DNA of 64,000 bases from Riemerella anatipestifer ATCC 11845 = DSM 15868 (GCF_000252855.1 NC_017045.1:682001-746000); one strand, 5' to 3'. Numbered from the stretch's first letter, positions 51,157 through 60,272 are shown. Made by a program: numbers and translations. Notes: generated from the letters alone by a model not told the origin.

Positions 51157-52083
51157 ATGAACACAAAAAAAGAAATTGTTGCTTTTTATAATGTGGAAAA
51201 TTTTTTTCCACCACACACACCATATTTACCTCATTGGGATAATTACAAATACCACAACAAACTCCATAAAACAGCACACATTTTTGAACTTATAAATCAA
51301 TACCACAACACACTTCCTATATTAGTGGGACTAGCCGAAATAGGAAATAAAACAGTGCTAGAAGACTTATTAGCGAAACCTGTTTTTGGTGGAAACTATC
51401 ACTATCTGCACTACGAATCTCCTGACGAAAGAGGCATAGATGTCGCTCTTCTTTACGATAAAAACAAAATCACGGTGAAGCACTCTGAACCCATCAGGTT
51501 TAAGTTTGAAATGAAAAACGAACAAGGAGAACTTTATGAAGACACCACCAGAGATGTTCTACATTCTGTATTAGAATATAACGGAGAAACATTCCATTGT
51601 TTTGTAATGCATCTACCTTCCAAAAGAGAGCAAGACATTAACCTCCCTAAACGAAATGAAATTTTAGAAAACATCAACGCTTTGATAGAAAACATCATCA
51701 TCAAAGATAAAGAAGCGGTACTCGTATTGGGAGATTTTAATGAAAACCCTAACGAAGACAACCTCATTCAGTTTACTTACCACGAGGGTATTTTAGAGCT
51801 ATTACACAATCCGTTTTCGGCATTGTATTATTTAGGGGACTACTCCACTTACCACAAAAAAGAAGGATTGCTATTTGACCAAATTATGTTTTCAAGAGAT
51901 TTTTTTCAAACTTCCTTCGGACTAACCTATAAAAAAGCGGAAGTATTTAACCCAACCGAGATAAAAAACTGGGATAAAATGAAAAACAGACCTTTCAGAA
52001 CCTACTCTGGAACGAGGTATTTGGGTGGTTATAGCGACCATTTTCCTGTATTAGTAGAGTTTGAATCTTTAGCCAAAGGATAA
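51157..52083 (+). CDS. Endonuclease/exonuclease/phosphatase-family protein
   Basis: 308 residues, cytoplasmic. The EEP-fold sites are visible: VAFYNVENFF (7-16), GLAEIGN with the metal Glu, LVLGDFNENPNED (about 188-200) and GYSDHFPVLVEF with the catalytic Asp-His (290s). This fold covers nucleases and phosphodiesterases; the substrate is unknown. No signal peptide. It ends 41 bases before aroC, whose promoter box overlaps the gap. Confidence 0.85.
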   Translation: MNTKKEIVAFYNVENFFPPHTPYLPHWDNYKYHNKLHKTAHIFELINQYHNTLPILVGLAEIGNKTVLEDLLAKPVFGGNYHYLHYESPDERGIDVALLYDKNKITVKHSEPIRFKFEMKNEQGELYEDTTRDVLHSVLEYNGETFHCFVMHLPSKREQDINLPKRNEILENINALIENIIIKDKEAVLVLGDFNENPNEDNLIQFTYHEGILELLHNPFSALYYLGDYSTYHKKEGLLFDQIMFSRDFFQTSFGLTYKKAEVFNPTEIKNWDKMKNRPFRTYSGTRYLGGYSDHFPVLVEFESLAKG

Positions 52084-52112
52084 ATATCCTTAATTATAAC
52101 CTCATAAAATAT

Positions 52113-52120
52113 TAACTTTG
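52113..52120 (+). promoter_or_regulatory. -7 promoter box of aroC, leaderless type
   Basis: TAACTTTG fits TAnnTTTG and ends four bases before the ATG at 52125. Confidence 0.55.
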
Positions 52121-52124
52121 CAAT

Positions 52125-53189
52125 ATGCATAATCAATTAGGTAATTTTCTTTCTTTGAATACCTTTGGAGAAAGTCACGGTTTAGCTTACGGAGGCATCA
52201 TCACCAATTTTCCTGCGGGGATAGAAGTAGATTTAGACGCCGTACAGAAAGAATTAGACAGAAGAAAACCTGGGCAGTCTGCCATTGTAACCCAAAGAAA
52301 GGAAAGCGATACGGTGAAATTTCTGTCTGGTATTTTTGAAGGTAAAACCACAGGCACTCCAATAGGCTTTATTATAGAAAATGAAAATCAAAAAAGTAAA
52401 GATTACGACCACTTAGCGGTAGCTTATCGCCCTAGCCACGCCGATTTTACCTACGACCAAAAATTCGGACATAGAGACCACCGTGGCGGAGGCAAATCCT
52501 CGGCTAGAGAAACCATCAATTGGGTAGCCGCTGGAGCTTTAGCAAAAAACATTCTCCCTAAAGAGGTGGAAATACACGCCTATGTGTCTTCTGTAGGAAA
52601 TATCTTTTGCGAAAAACCTTATCAAGATTTGGATTTTTCTAAAACAGAAAGCAACGAAATCCGTTGCCCAGACGAGAATGTCGCAAAGAAAATGATTGAC
52701 CGAATTAAAGAGATTAAAAAAGAAGGCAACACTATAGGAGGCACCATTACTTGCGTAATTAAAAATCTACCTGTAGGCATAGGCGAACCTGTGTTTGGCA
52801 AACTTCAGGCAGAACTTGCTAAGGCGATGCTCAACATCAATGCAGCTAAGGGCTTTGAGTATGGCAGTGGATTTTGCGGAGCTGCTATGACGGGTAAAGA
52901 ACACAACGATTTATTTAACACTGATTTTTCTACCAAAACCAATCTATCAGGTGGCATACAGGGCGGTATTTCCAACGGAATGGATATTTATTTCCGTGTG
53001 GCTTTTAAACCTGTAGCAACTATTTTAAGACCGCAAGAAAGCGTGGATAAACTAGGCAATAAAGTAACGGTGGAAGGCAAAGGCAGACACGACCCTTGCG
53101 TACTTCCTCGTGCAGTACCTGTGGTAGAAAATCTTACCGCTTTTGTACTTGCCGATTTATTTTTAATTAACCAAATAAGAAGACGGTAG
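52125..53189 (+). CDS. aroC: Chorismate synthase
   Basis: 354 residues. It makes chorismate from EPSP, using reduced FMN. Signatures [10 protein letters not shown] (13-22), [26 protein letters not shown] and [16 protein letters not shown] are intact. It begins the run of four genes to 54716, but only the next (two bases away) is tightly coupled. Confidence 0.96.
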   Translation: MHNQLGNFLSLNTFGESHGLAYGGIITNFPAGIEVDLDAVQKELDRRKPGQSAIVTQRKESDTVKFLSGIFEGKTTGTPIGFIIENENQKSKDYDHLAVAYRPSHADFTYDQKFGHRDHRGGGKSSARETINWVAAGALAKNILPKEVEIHAYVSSVGNIFCEKPYQDLDFSKTESNEIRCPDENVAKKMIDRIKEIKKEGNTIGGTITCVIKNLPVGIGEPVFGKLQAELAKAMLNINAAKGFEYGSGFCGAAMTGKEHNDLFNTDFSTKTNLSGGIQGGISNGMDIYFRVAFKPVATILRPQESVDKLGNKVTVEGKGRHDPCVLPRAVPVVENLTAFVLADLFLINQIRRR

Positions 53190-53191
53190 TT

Positions 53192-53755
53192 ATGAAAAAC
53201 TATTGGGACAAAGCCGTTTCTTTTGAGGCTTATTTAGAAGAAACTCACCACAGAATAGACCACCCCAAAACAGAAGAAGAGGCAGAGAAAAAGCCTTACT
53301 ACGAACTGGGACTCCAAAGAATGAACCGTATGCTAAAGGTATTTAAGCCTACGGACGAAGATTTCAAAACTTTGGAAGCTAAGAAATTCAATGGTAAAAT
53401 ACTCATTATTTCGGAGCCTTGGTGTGGAGATGCCAGTCAGCTCGTGCCTGTATTGGCTCGTTTTTTTGAAGGCAGAAACGATGTAAGACTATTTTATAGA
53501 GATTCTGACACTTCTCTTATCGACCAATTTTTAACCAACGGAGGTAGGTCTATCCCAAAAGTCTTAATTTTAGATGAAAACTTTAATGTGATTAAAACTT
53601 GGGGACCTCGACCTAAATACGGTGTAGAGCTGTTTGAAAAGTTTAAAGCCTCTTCTGAAACTTATTCTAAAGAGGAGTTCTACAACGATTTACAAGTCTA
53701 CTATGCCAAAAACAAAGGTAAAGATACCCTAAACGAAATTTTAGAACTACTGTAA
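53192..53755 (+). CDS. Thioredoxin-family protein, single active-site Cys
   Basis: 187 residues in the thioredoxin fold: KILIISEPWCGDASQLVPVLARF (about 70-92) is the active-site position, with Cys followed by GDA instead of a second Cys (C-G-D-A), and GGRSIPKVLILDENF provides the cis-Pro (about 121-135). With only one Cys it may not be a general disulfide reductase; the same variant is common in this phylum. It starts two bases after aroC. Confidence 0.8.
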   Translation: MKNYWDKAVSFEAYLEETHHRIDHPKTEEEAEKKPYYELGLQRMNRMLKVFKPTDEDFKTLEAKKFNGKILIISEPWCGDASQLVPVLARFFEGRNDVRLFYRDSDTSLIDQFLTNGGRSIPKVLILDENFNVIKTWGPRPKYGVELFEKFKASSETYSKEEFYNDLQVYYAKNKGKDTLNEILELL

Positions 53756-53776
53756 TTTAATCAAATACTACTTACT

Positions 53777-54334
53777 ATGAATTTTCTAAAAAAGAATTTC
53801 ATTTTCTTACTGCTCACCGCCTTGCTATTGTCGGTATTTTTATTTTCTAAATTCGGAGATTTTGTGAGGAGTCAGCTTCTTATGAACCCAGCCATAGAAA
53901 AGCTAGACAATGCTTTACTCATCACTGATGAAGAGTTTGACATTAGTCTAAAAGGTGTAAATGTACCTGATACCAATCTAAAAAACTTTAAAGGTAAAAC
54001 GCTATTTCTTAACTTTTGGGGGAGCTGGTGCCCGCCTTGCCGTGCAGAGTGGGGTTCTATCCAAAAACTCTACGATAAACAAAACGACAAAATGAGTTTT
54101 GTACTTATCGCTATGCAAGACGACGAGGAAAAAGTGAAGCAATTTCTAGCAGATAACCACTATACCGCCCCTGTCTATATTGCCCAAAGCCCTATTTTGG
54201 ACAAGCTACTGCCCAAATCCTTCCCTACCACTTTTATTATAGACAAAACGGGGAGAATTGTAGAAAAGGACGATACCGCCAACGATTGGAACTCTGCCAA
54301 TGTACACCAACTGGTAGAAACAATAGCCAAATAA
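53777..54334 (+). CDS. TlpA/ResA-like membrane-anchored thioredoxin
   Basis: 185 residues. A single N-terminal membrane helix (about 8-25) anchors a periplasmic thioredoxin-fold domain with FWGSWCPPCRAEW (about 78-90) and the cis-Pro SFPTTFIID. The CPPC motif is typical of TlpA/ResA, which reduce apocytochrome c or other periplasmic proteins. It lies 21 bases after the single-Cys thioredoxin gene. Confidence 0.88.
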   Translation: MNFLKKNFIFLLLTALLLSVFLFSKFGDFVRSQLLMNPAIEKLDNALLITDEEFDISLKGVNVPDTNLKNFKGKTLFLNFWGSWCPPCRAEWGSIQKLYDKQNDKMSFVLIAMQDDEEKVKQFLADNHYTAPVYIAQSPILDKLLPKSFPTTFIIDKTGRIVEKDDTANDWNSANVHQLVETIAK

Positions 54335-54389
54335 TATTTTGGAACGGATTTTGAGTATTCTGCTCCCGAATTATTTAATCATATAAAAA

Positions 54390-54716
54390 ATGAAATCTAG
54401 ATTAAAGTTTTTAGGATTGGCTTTGTTTCAGCATAAAGGGCTTTTAAGAAGAATGCCCGAGCTTTTACGAATGATAAAAGCCATCATTAGCAAACAGTAT
54501 AAACCTTCGGTTAAGAACGTTTTACTCCCTGCCATAGCCTTAGTTTATATTATTTCGCCTATAGACATTTTACCAGATTTTATACCTGCTATTGGTGTTG
54601 TGGACGACATGGGTATTTTGGCATTGGTGCTTCCGCTCCTAATGAAAGAGCTCAACCAATTCTCCGAATGGGAGGCAAATAAAAAAATGATAAAAACAAT
54701 AGTTATAGAAAACTAG
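54390..54716 (+). CDS. YkvA-type DUF1232 membrane protein
   Basis: 108 residues. DUF1232 pattern: LPAIALVYIISPIDILPDFIPAIGVVDDMGI with one or two membrane helices at about 50-92. Function unknown. Last of the genes read after aroC; a terminator follows. Confidence 0.85.
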   Translation: MKSRLKFLGLALFQHKGLLRRMPELLRMIKAIISKQYKPSVKNVLLPAIALVYIISPIDILPDFIPAIGVVDDMGILALVLPLLMKELNQFSEWEANKKMIKTIVIEN

Positions 54717-54740
54717 AAACTACACATATTTATAAAACGT

Positions 54741-54773
54741 AAAAGGTGAAAGCTAACGCTTCACCTTTTTTAA
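54741..54773 (+). terminator. Terminator after the YkvA-type gene
   Basis: AAAAGGTGAA-A-GC pairs with GCTTCACCTTTT (one bulged A), loop TAAC, then T-rich. Confidence 0.8.
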
Positions 54774-54796
54774 TTTTAAAAACGAATTCCAAATTT

Positions 54797-55099
54797 TTAG
54801 TGTTTTTTCTTTGGGATGAATCTTTCATAAAAATCCCCACTTCCCTTCGCATCAAGTCTGCCAACTATAACATTGGTAGAGCTTTTAGATAAATCTACAT
54901 TTGGTATAAGACGATAATGCTCCCGAGCTCCGACAGGTAGAGATACATCATCTATCTCACTTTGATTTAGTTCAGCAAGTTGTAGAAGAACTTTGGCGAA
55001 CGACTTTAATCCTTTTGGAGTTCCATGAATTAAAACTTCATTAGCCTCTTTATCAATAAATATATCTAGTTCTCCTTGTATTTGAGTTTGTTTTTCCAT
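54797..55099 (-). CDS. Small possible immunity protein (Imm32-like)
   Basis: 100 residues, acidic at the start, with GELDIFIDKEANEVLIHGTPKGL (about 9-31) and FAKVLLQLAELNQ followed by NVIVGRLDAKGSGDFYERF. The layout of a short beta sheet, an LxxLAxLL helix and a C-terminal strand is like the Imm32 immunity family of polymorphic toxins; this is from memory and not certain. No toxin gene is adjacent. Convergent to the YkvA gene. Confidence 0.5.
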   Translation of the reverse strand: MEKQTQIQGELDIFIDKEANEVLIHGTPKGLKSFAKVLLQLAELNQSEIDDVSLPVGAREHYRLIPNVDLSKSSTNVIVGRLDAKGSGDFYERFIPKKKH

Positions 55100-55135
55100 T
55101 AGGATTTAACTATTTGTATTCTGTTAGTTTAAATC

Positions 55136-55669
55136 TTACCTCCATTCTTCTCTCAATTTTTGCCACTCTCTCCAAAACGCTAAATATCCTTTTTTCTCCA
55201 AATCATCAGCTGGGATTATCTTTGGTAAACTTGATTTATAAAAATCTTCAACTTTATCTGCAAAGTTCAAAACTAATTCTTTATACCTTTCTCTATCAAT
55301 TATAGCTTCTTCACCATTATCTGTGATATGCTTAACTTTAACATCATCAGTGTGAATGATAGTCCAATCAATTCCATTTGGACACCCTATGATTGAAACT
55401 CTCTCATTATCTGTATCAGCTACAAAAAAATGTCCACAACAAGGAAGCAATTGACTAGCAAAATCATCTTTTTTATAATTATTTTTAAGAGTTCTTAACA
55501 GATATAATGCTGTGGTGCTAACAGCTACTTCTAAATCATCTTTATTCGCAACCACTTCGTTTCCTATTTTCACAAATACATATCCGTGAGCGCAAAGGTC
55601 TGTAGGGTCGTCAGTATTGTTTATCCAATGAAGGTCTAATAACTCTAGTTCAAAATTATTGTTTGACAT
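55136..55669 (-). CDS. Hypothetical protein, possible immunity protein
   Basis: 177 residues from the ATG at 55669 (MSNNNFELELLDLHWI); the frame opens further to 55714 but that part overlaps the end of lipA. Cysteines at CAHGYVFVKIG, CCGHFFVA and in CPNGIDWT, with aromatic and charged residues between, suggest a compact alpha/beta fold. No domain recognised. It lies 36 bases before the Imm32-like gene in the same direction and starts 22 bases after lipA; the pair looks like a small accessory insertion between lipA and ykvA. Confidence 0.55.
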   Translation of the reverse strand: MSNNNFELELLDLHWINNTDDPTDLCAHGYVFVKIGNEVVANKDDLEVAVSTTALYLLRTLKNNYKKDDFASQLLPCCGHFFVADTDNERVSIIGCPNGIDWTIIHTDDVKVKHITDNGEEAIIDRERYKELVLNFADKVEDFYKSSLPKIIPADDLEKKGYLAFWREWQKLREEWR

Positions 55670-55691
55670 TTTTTTTAGAGCGATATAAATC

Positions 55692-56564
55692 TTAATGGAT
55701 ATGCTTTTCTGCATGGTAAGAACTTCTTACAAGTGGAGAACTTTCCACATGGCGAAATCCTAGACTCTTTGCAAACACGCCATACTCTTCAAACTCTTCT
55801 GGAGTGATAAATCTTTTTACAGGTAAATGTTTTTTTGTGGGTTGTAAATACTGTCCAAGTGTGATAACATCTACATTGGCATTTCTAATATCCTCAATAG
55901 TTTGGAAAACTTCATCTTTCTCTTCCCCTAAACCTAGCATTATCCCTGTTTTGGTACGGCGTTGTCCTGCTTCTTTCAGATATCTTAAAACTTCTAAGCT
56001 TCTTTCATATTTTGCCTGTATCCTTACTTCTCTGGTAAGTCTTTTTACCGTTTCCATATTGTGTGAAACTACTTCTGGAGCTACCTCTACTATACGGTCG
56101 ATATGCTTTGTAATTCCTTGGAAGTCTGGGATAAGAGTTTCCATTGTAGTAGTTGGTGAAATCCTACGAACGGCATTTACCGTCTCAGCCCATAAAATAG
56201 ACCCCATATCTTTCAAATCATCTCTATCTACAGAAGTAAGTACAGCGTGTTTTATTTTCATAAGTTTTATAGAACGAGCTACTTTCTCTGGTTCGTCCCA
56301 GTTAACATCTAAAGGCTTCCCTGTTTTAACTCCACAAAAACCACAGCTTCTAGTACAGATATTTCCTAAAATCATAAAAGTGGCAGTACCTTCTCCCCAA
56401 CATTCACCCATATTAGGACAAGAACCACTCTGGCAAATAGTATTGAGTTTATATTTGTCTACAAGAGTTCTTAACTCACGGTAGTTTTTACCTGTGGGAA
56501 GCTTTACTCTTATCCATTTTGGTTTTTGCGTTACAGTATTGTTTTCTTGTATATTATTTTCCAT
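55692..56564 (-). CDS. lipA: Lipoyl synthase
   Basis: 290 residues. Radical-SAM enzyme that inserts two sulfurs in octanoyl groups of lipoyl domains. Auxiliary cluster motif [13 protein letters not shown] (about 39-51), radical-SAM [10 protein letters not shown] (about 68-77), then [10 protein letters not shown] and a C-terminal RSSYHAEKH with the Ser ligand. It overlaps the sigma-factor gene by 11 bases and is probably translated from the same message. Confidence 0.96.
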   Translation of the reverse strand: MENNIQENNTVTQKPKWIRVKLPTGKNYRELRTLVDKYKLNTICQSGSCPNMGECWGEGTATFMILGNICTRSCGFCGVKTGKPLDVNWDEPEKVARSIKLMKIKHAVLTSVDRDDLKDMGSILWAETVNAVRRISPTTTMETLIPDFQGITKHIDRIVEVAPEVVSHNMETVKRLTREVRIQAKYERSLEVLRYLKEAGQRRTKTGIMLGLGEEKDEVFQTIEDIRNANVDVITLGQYLQPTKKHLPVKRFITPEEFEEYGVFAKSLGFRHVESSPLVRSSYHAEKHIH

Positions 56565-57111
56565 TGATGTTGTTTTTGAGTAGTTCTTTTAATACTTTTT
56601 TAGCCCTCATTATTCTCACTTTAGTATTAGAAACCGAAATATTCAATATATCCGAAACTTCTTTAATACTCTTTTCTTCAAAAAATCTTAGATTGATAAT
56701 TTCTTGATAATTAGCCTCTAAAGTTTCTATAGCTTTAACAATTTCTTTATCTTCTTCTTCTGAAATCATCAATTCTTCGGGAGATTTAGCCAAGGTATTT
56801 CTAAACTCTTCCATATATTCTGTTGGTGTTTCACTCTCTCTACTTTTTTTTCTCCAATAGTCTATTATGGTATTTTGAGCTATGGTAAGTACCCAAGTTT
56901 TAAATTGAAAATTAGGGTCGTAAAGGTCTATTTTTGACAACACTTTAGAGAATACATTTACTGTAATTTCGTCGGCTTCGGTTTCATTCTTCACTTTCTT
57001 CATCACAAAGGAAAACACACTTACCCAAAACTTATTGATAAGCCTTGTTTGGGATTTTTGATCCTTATTTTTTGCTTTTTCTATAAGAACTAATAAAGCC
57101 TCTTCTTCCAC
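56554..57111 (-). CDS. RNA polymerase ECF-type sigma-70 factor
   Basis: 185 residues from the GTG at 57111 ([17 protein letters not shown]); the open frame reaches a TTG at 57153, but a TATATTTG box at 57130-57137 lies between, so the start must be downstream of it. Sigma region 2 ([22 protein letters not shown], then [14 protein letters not shown]) and region 4 ([32 protein letters not shown]) are complete. No anti-sigma gene adjoins. It overlaps lipA by 11 bases, a conserved-looking coupling. Confidence 0.85.
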   Translation of the reverse strand: MEEEALLVLIEKAKNKDQKSQTRLINKFWVSVFSFVMKKVKNETEADEITVNVFSKVLSKIDLYDPNFQFKTWVLTIAQNTIIDYWRKKSRESETPTEYMEEFRNTLAKSPEELMISEEEDKEIVKAIETLEANYQEIINLRFFEEKSIKEVSDILNISVSNTKVRIMRAKKVLKELLKNNINGK

Positions 57112-57129
57112 TGTACTGAAAATATCGCA

Positions 57130-57137
57130 CAAATATA
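57130..57137 (-). promoter_or_regulatory. -7 promoter box of the sigma-factor/lipA unit
   Basis: Minus-strand TATATTTG fits TAnnTTTG; about 18 bases before the GTG at 57111. Confidence 0.5.
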
Positions 57138-57230
57138 AAGAACAAATAGCCAATAAAAAAGAGTCTCCTAAGTTTTACCGAAATTAAAAAGATTTTTATA
57201 GTTTCCAAAAACTTTTAATCATATAAACAA

Positions 57231-57257
57231 AAAAGTTCAAACGATTTGTTTGAACTT
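57231..57257 (-). terminator. Terminator of the CAU-tRNA gene
   Basis: Minus strand: AAGTTCAAAC pairs with GTTTGAACTT (10 perfect pairs), followed by TTTTTG. Confidence 0.9.
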
Positions 57258-57266
57258 CCAAAGTTG

Positions 57267-57340
57267 TGGTCCCACCTGGGCTCGAACCAGGGACCACCTG
57301 ATTATGAGTCAGGTGCTCTAACCAACTGAGCTATAGGACC
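57267..57340 (-). tRNA. tRNA with CAU anticodon (elongator Met or Ile2)
   Basis: 74 nucleotides: acceptor stem GGTCCTA/TGGGACC (one G-U), D-arm AGCTCAGTTGGTTAGAGC, anticodon arm CCTGA-CTCATAA-TCAGG, T-arm CCTGGTTCGAGCCCAGG, discriminator A. Anticodon CAU fits elongator tRNA-Met or the tRNA-Ile whose C34 is made into lysidine; sequence alone does not settle it for me. It is not an initiator (the acceptor pair at position 1 is matched). CCA is not encoded. Confidence 0.93.
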
Positions 57341-57371
57341 CATAAAATTCAGCGGTTGAATTTTGTGTTTG

Positions 57372-57402
57372 CAAAAATACGCTTTTTTATTTAATCTCCA
57401 AA
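57372..57402 (-). promoter_or_regulatory. Promoter of the CAU-tRNA gene
   Basis: Minus strand: TTTG (57402-57399), 19 bases, TATTTTTG (57379-57372). Full consensus spacing. Confidence 0.8.
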
Positions 57403-57590
57403 TTTTTTATTACTTTATTTAATGTATTTTTACTGAAAATCTATAAGTATAGTAAGTAATGGATATATAATTATTTTATTATCAGTTTTTTATTTGATGC
57501 TGTAGCTAAAATAAAAATTATACATTAAGTAGCTGATTTGCTATTGTAGGTTCATTTTGGCAATTTTCCGTATATTTAAAACAAATGTAC

Positions 57591-57598
57591 TAACTTTG
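57591..57598 (+). promoter_or_regulatory. -7 promoter box of rbfA
   Basis: TAACTTTG fits TAnnTTTG, eight bases before the ATG at 57607; almost leaderless. The rest of 57403-57590 is AT-rich and shows nothing else. Confidence 0.5.
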
Positions 57599-57606
57599 CA
57601 CTAGTT

Positions 57607-57966
57607 ATGGAAAGTAATAGACAAAGAAAGATAGCTCAAATTATACAGGAAGATTTTTCCGAGCTTTTTAGAAAACAAGCGGCTGATAGTAAAGCACAAT
57701 TTTTAATATCTGTTTCTGATGTAAAGGTAACAGCTGATTTAGGAATTGCTAAGATTTATCTAAGTATTTTTCCTCAGAATTATCGTGAAGCAATAATGAA
57801 AGAGATTGAAGCAAATAAATCTCAATACCGTCATTTTATAGGTAATAAAATGGCAAAGCAGGTTCGTGTAATACCTCAGTTAAGTTTTTATTTAGACACT
57901 AGTTTAGACGAAGTTGAAAGGATAGAAAAAGAACTAAAAGGCGAAGGCGATAATCCTGTACTCTAA
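57607..57966 (+). CDS. rbfA: Ribosome-binding factor A
   Basis: 119 residues. KH-fold 30S assembly factor. Typical start RQRKIAQIIQEDFSELF (5-21), the middle VSDVKVTADLGIAKIYLSIF and the end LSFYLDTSLDEVERIEKEL. It is followed 12 bases later by the LolC/E-like permease on the same strand. Confidence 0.94.
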   Translation: MESNRQRKIAQIIQEDFSELFRKQAADSKAQFLISVSDVKVTADLGIAKIYLSIFPQNYREAIMKEIEANKSQYRHFIGNKMAKQVRVIPQLSFYLDTSLDEVERIEKELKGEGDNPVL

Positions 57967-57978
57967 AAAGGTAAAACA

Positions 57979-59181
57979 TTGAAAAACACTCCTTTTTATA
58001 TAGCAAAACGTTATCTATTGGCAAAAAAAGGCAGTCAAGCGGTAAGTTTTATTACTGGTTTGGCAGCTATAGCTATGATGGTAGCGGTAGCAGCTATGTT
58101 TATTATTGTGTCCGTTTTTTCAGGTTTAGAAGAGCTCAATAAGGATTTAGTAGAAGATTTACACGCCGATTTAACCATTACTAGCACTCGTGGAAAAACC
58201 TTAGAGAATATAGATAAAATTACTGATGTACTAGGACAGAATAAATCCATATCATCTTTTTCTAAAGTTATAGAAGAAAAGGTCTATCTAGACTATAATA
58301 ATAATGGAGAAATAGCCTATATAAGAGGCGTAGATTCGGTTTATGCTAAGGTTAATCCTATACAGAATAGTATTTTTTTCGGAAGTTATCTTTCGTTTGA
58401 CTATACCAATGATATTGTCATGGAGAATGGACTCAATTCTAGATTATCCATTCCAGTAGGTTCTGATAAAGATTATGCACAGCTTTTTATGCCTAAGCCG
58501 GGGAAAGGTATTATAAACAAAGAGTCTGATATATTTAACAAAAAAGAGGTTTTTGCAATAGGGGTTTTTAATGGTAAAGACCAACTTAATAGTTATGTCA
58601 TAGCTCCTATAGAGCTGACTCAGGAACTCCTAAACCTGCCCAAAGGTACCGCTTATAGCATTGTGATTAAACTGAAAGATAGTGCTAACGCCAATGTCGT
58701 TAAAAAAGATTTAGAGGGTAAGCTTACGCATGTTAAGATAAGCACCAAAGAGGAAGAAAATGCAGCTTTTTGGAAGATGATAAACACCGAAAAATTGATG
58801 ATTTATCTCATTTTCGGACTGGTGATTTTTATTACAACATTCAATTTGGCTGGAGCAATTATTATTCTTCAGTTAGATAAAAAGGAACAATCCAAGGTTT
58901 TAATTTCTTTAGGCATGACTAAGCAAAGTCTTAGAAAAATTTATTTCTATACAGGAGGTCTTGTAGTTATTTTTGGCGTTTTAGCGGGACTTATCATAGG
59001 TACTTTAATTTGTTTATTTCAAATTCAGACAGGACTATTCAAAGCAGGAGAACTATTACCTTTCCCAGTAAAGATAGAAATGAGAAACTACTTAGTAGTA
59101 ATGGGTACAGCCCTATTCTTAGGACTTGGAGTATCTTATGTATTCTCAAAAATAAATAAGAGCTACTTAAGTTTTAGGTAA
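57979..59181 (+). CDS. LolC/E-type ABC transporter permease (FtsX family)
   Basis: 400 residues. One N-terminal membrane helix (about 22-45), a large periplasmic domain to about 270, then three helices (IYLIFGLVIFITTFNLAGAI, IFGVLAGLIIGTLICLF and a last one near 370-390). NLAGAIIILQLDKKEQSKVLISLGMT is the coupling segment of FtsX/LolC permeases. It would extract lipoproteins from the inner membrane together with a LolD ATPase, such as that at 38868. No ATG lies near the conserved start, so it begins with the TTG at 57979, preceded by AAAAAGG. Confidence 0.87.
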   Translation: MKNTPFYIAKRYLLAKKGSQAVSFITGLAAIAMMVAVAAMFIIVSVFSGLEELNKDLVEDLHADLTITSTRGKTLENIDKITDVLGQNKSISSFSKVIEEKVYLDYNNNGEIAYIRGVDSVYAKVNPIQNSIFFGSYLSFDYTNDIVMENGLNSRLSIPVGSDKDYAQLFMPKPGKGIINKESDIFNKKEVFAIGVFNGKDQLNSYVIAPIELTQELLNLPKGTAYSIVIKLKDSANANVVKKDLEGKLTHVKISTKEEENAAFWKMINTEKLMIYLIFGLVIFITTFNLAGAIIILQLDKKEQSKVLISLGMTKQSLRKIYFYTGGLVVIFGVLAGLIIGTLICLFQIQTGLFKAGELLPFPVKIEMRNYLVVMGTALFLGLGVSYVFSKINKSYLSFR

Positions 59182-59192
59182 CTTATAATTAT

Positions 59193-59200
59193 TAACTTTG
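59193..59200 (+). promoter_or_regulatory. -7 promoter box of the endonuclease I gene
   Basis: TAACTTTG fits TAnnTTTG, 22 bases before the ATG at 59223. Confidence 0.5.
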
Positions 59201-59222
59201 TACAAAATAAATTTAATTGATT

Positions 59223-60272
59223 ATGAAAAACATTTATTTAATGGTAACTCTTTTAATCGGAGGACTTGGGTTAGCTCAAATCCCAAATGGTTATTATGAC
59301 GGCACAGAAGGACTTTCGGGATATACTCTTAAAAGTAAGTTGAGTGAGATTATTACTAATGGACATAGAGACAGAGGGTATAACGGACTTTGGACAGCTT
59401 ACGCAACCACAGACAGAGATTTATATTATGAAAATGATAATACAATTTTAGATATTTACTCTGAAAATCCTAACGGAAAAGATCCTTATTCATATAGATA
59501 TAAAACTAACCAATGTGGCAATTATTCTGGAGAAGGAAGCTGTTATAATAGAGAACACATTATACCTCAAAGTTTGTTTAGTAAAGCGTCTCCTATGAGA
59601 AATGATGCTCATTTTGTAGTTCCCACAGATGGTTATGTTAATGGTAAAAGAGATAGCTATCCATTTAGTGTAGTAGGCACCGCTACTTGGACTTCTAAAA
59701 ATGGCTCTAAACTAGGTAAAAATAGCACCACTGGATATAGTGGAACAGTTTTTGAACCTATAGATGAGTTTAAAGGTGATGTAGCAAGAATGATACTATA
59801 CTTTGTAACGAGGTATGAAAAACGAATTCCTAGTTTCCAATCAGGCAATATATTTAATGGAACTACAACACAAGGCTTAGAGGATTGGCAACTAGATATT
59901 TTACTTACTTGGCACAACCAAGACCCTGTGAGCCAAAGGGAAATAGACAGAAATAATGCTGTTTACAATCATCAAAGTAACAGAAATCCTTTCATAGACC
60001 ATCCAGAATGGGTTAATAAAATTTGGAAGACCGAACTTTCTACCAAAGAAACACATAAAAATAAAGATTTAAAAATTTATCCAAATCCAGTTACTGGAGG
60101 CAAGTTGTATCTTTCTAATTGGAAAGATTTGGATAAAATAGATATTTTCAGTATGGATGGGAAGAAAGTGAAATCAGTTAAATCTTCTAATGAAATAGAT
60201 GTATCTGAGCTTCCTAAGGGTGTATATCTATTGAAAGTAGATTCAAGGACTATAAAATTCATTATTAGGTAA
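59223..60272 (+). CDS. Secreted endonuclease I with type IX sorting domain
   Basis: 349 residues from the ATG at 59223. Signal peptide MKNIYLMVTLLIGGLGLAQ. The His-Me nuclease core CYNREHIIPQSLF (about 106-118) and the second part RNNAVYNHQSNRNPFIDHPEW (about 237-257, split) match EndA/NucM endonucleases that cut DNA and RNA. The last 75 residues (from DLKIYPNPV, then SNEIDVSELPKGVYLLKV) are a type A C-terminal sorting domain, so the protein is exported by the type IX system and attached to or released from the surface; PorQ is encoded at 44061. Confidence 0.9.
   Translation: MKNIYLMVTLLIGGLGLAQIPNGYYDGTEGLSGYTLKSKLSEIITNGHRDRGYNGLWTAYATTDRDLYYENDNTILDIYSENPNGKDPYSYRYKTNQCGNYSGEGSCYNREHIIPQSLFSKASPMRNDAHFVVPTDGYVNGKRDSYPFSVVGTATWTSKNGSKLGKNSTTGYSGTVFEPIDEFKGDVARMILYFVTRYEKRIPSFQSGNIFNGTTTQGLEDWQLDILLTWHNQDPVSQREIDRNNAVYNHQSNRNPFIDHPEWVNKIWKTELSTKETHKNKDLKIYPNPVTGGKLYLSNWKDLDKIDIFSMDGKKVKSVKSSNEIDVSELPKGVYLLKVDSRTIKFIIR

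Noticed and set aside
55804-56484. Plus-strand open frame of 226 residues opposite lipA
   Set aside because: Opposite strand of lipA, whose cysteine motifs and length are fully conserved; the shadow has no own start context.
57267-57340. Initiator tRNA for the CAU gene
   Set aside because: The first acceptor pair is a normal G-C match and the anticodon stem lacks the three G-C pairs of initiators.
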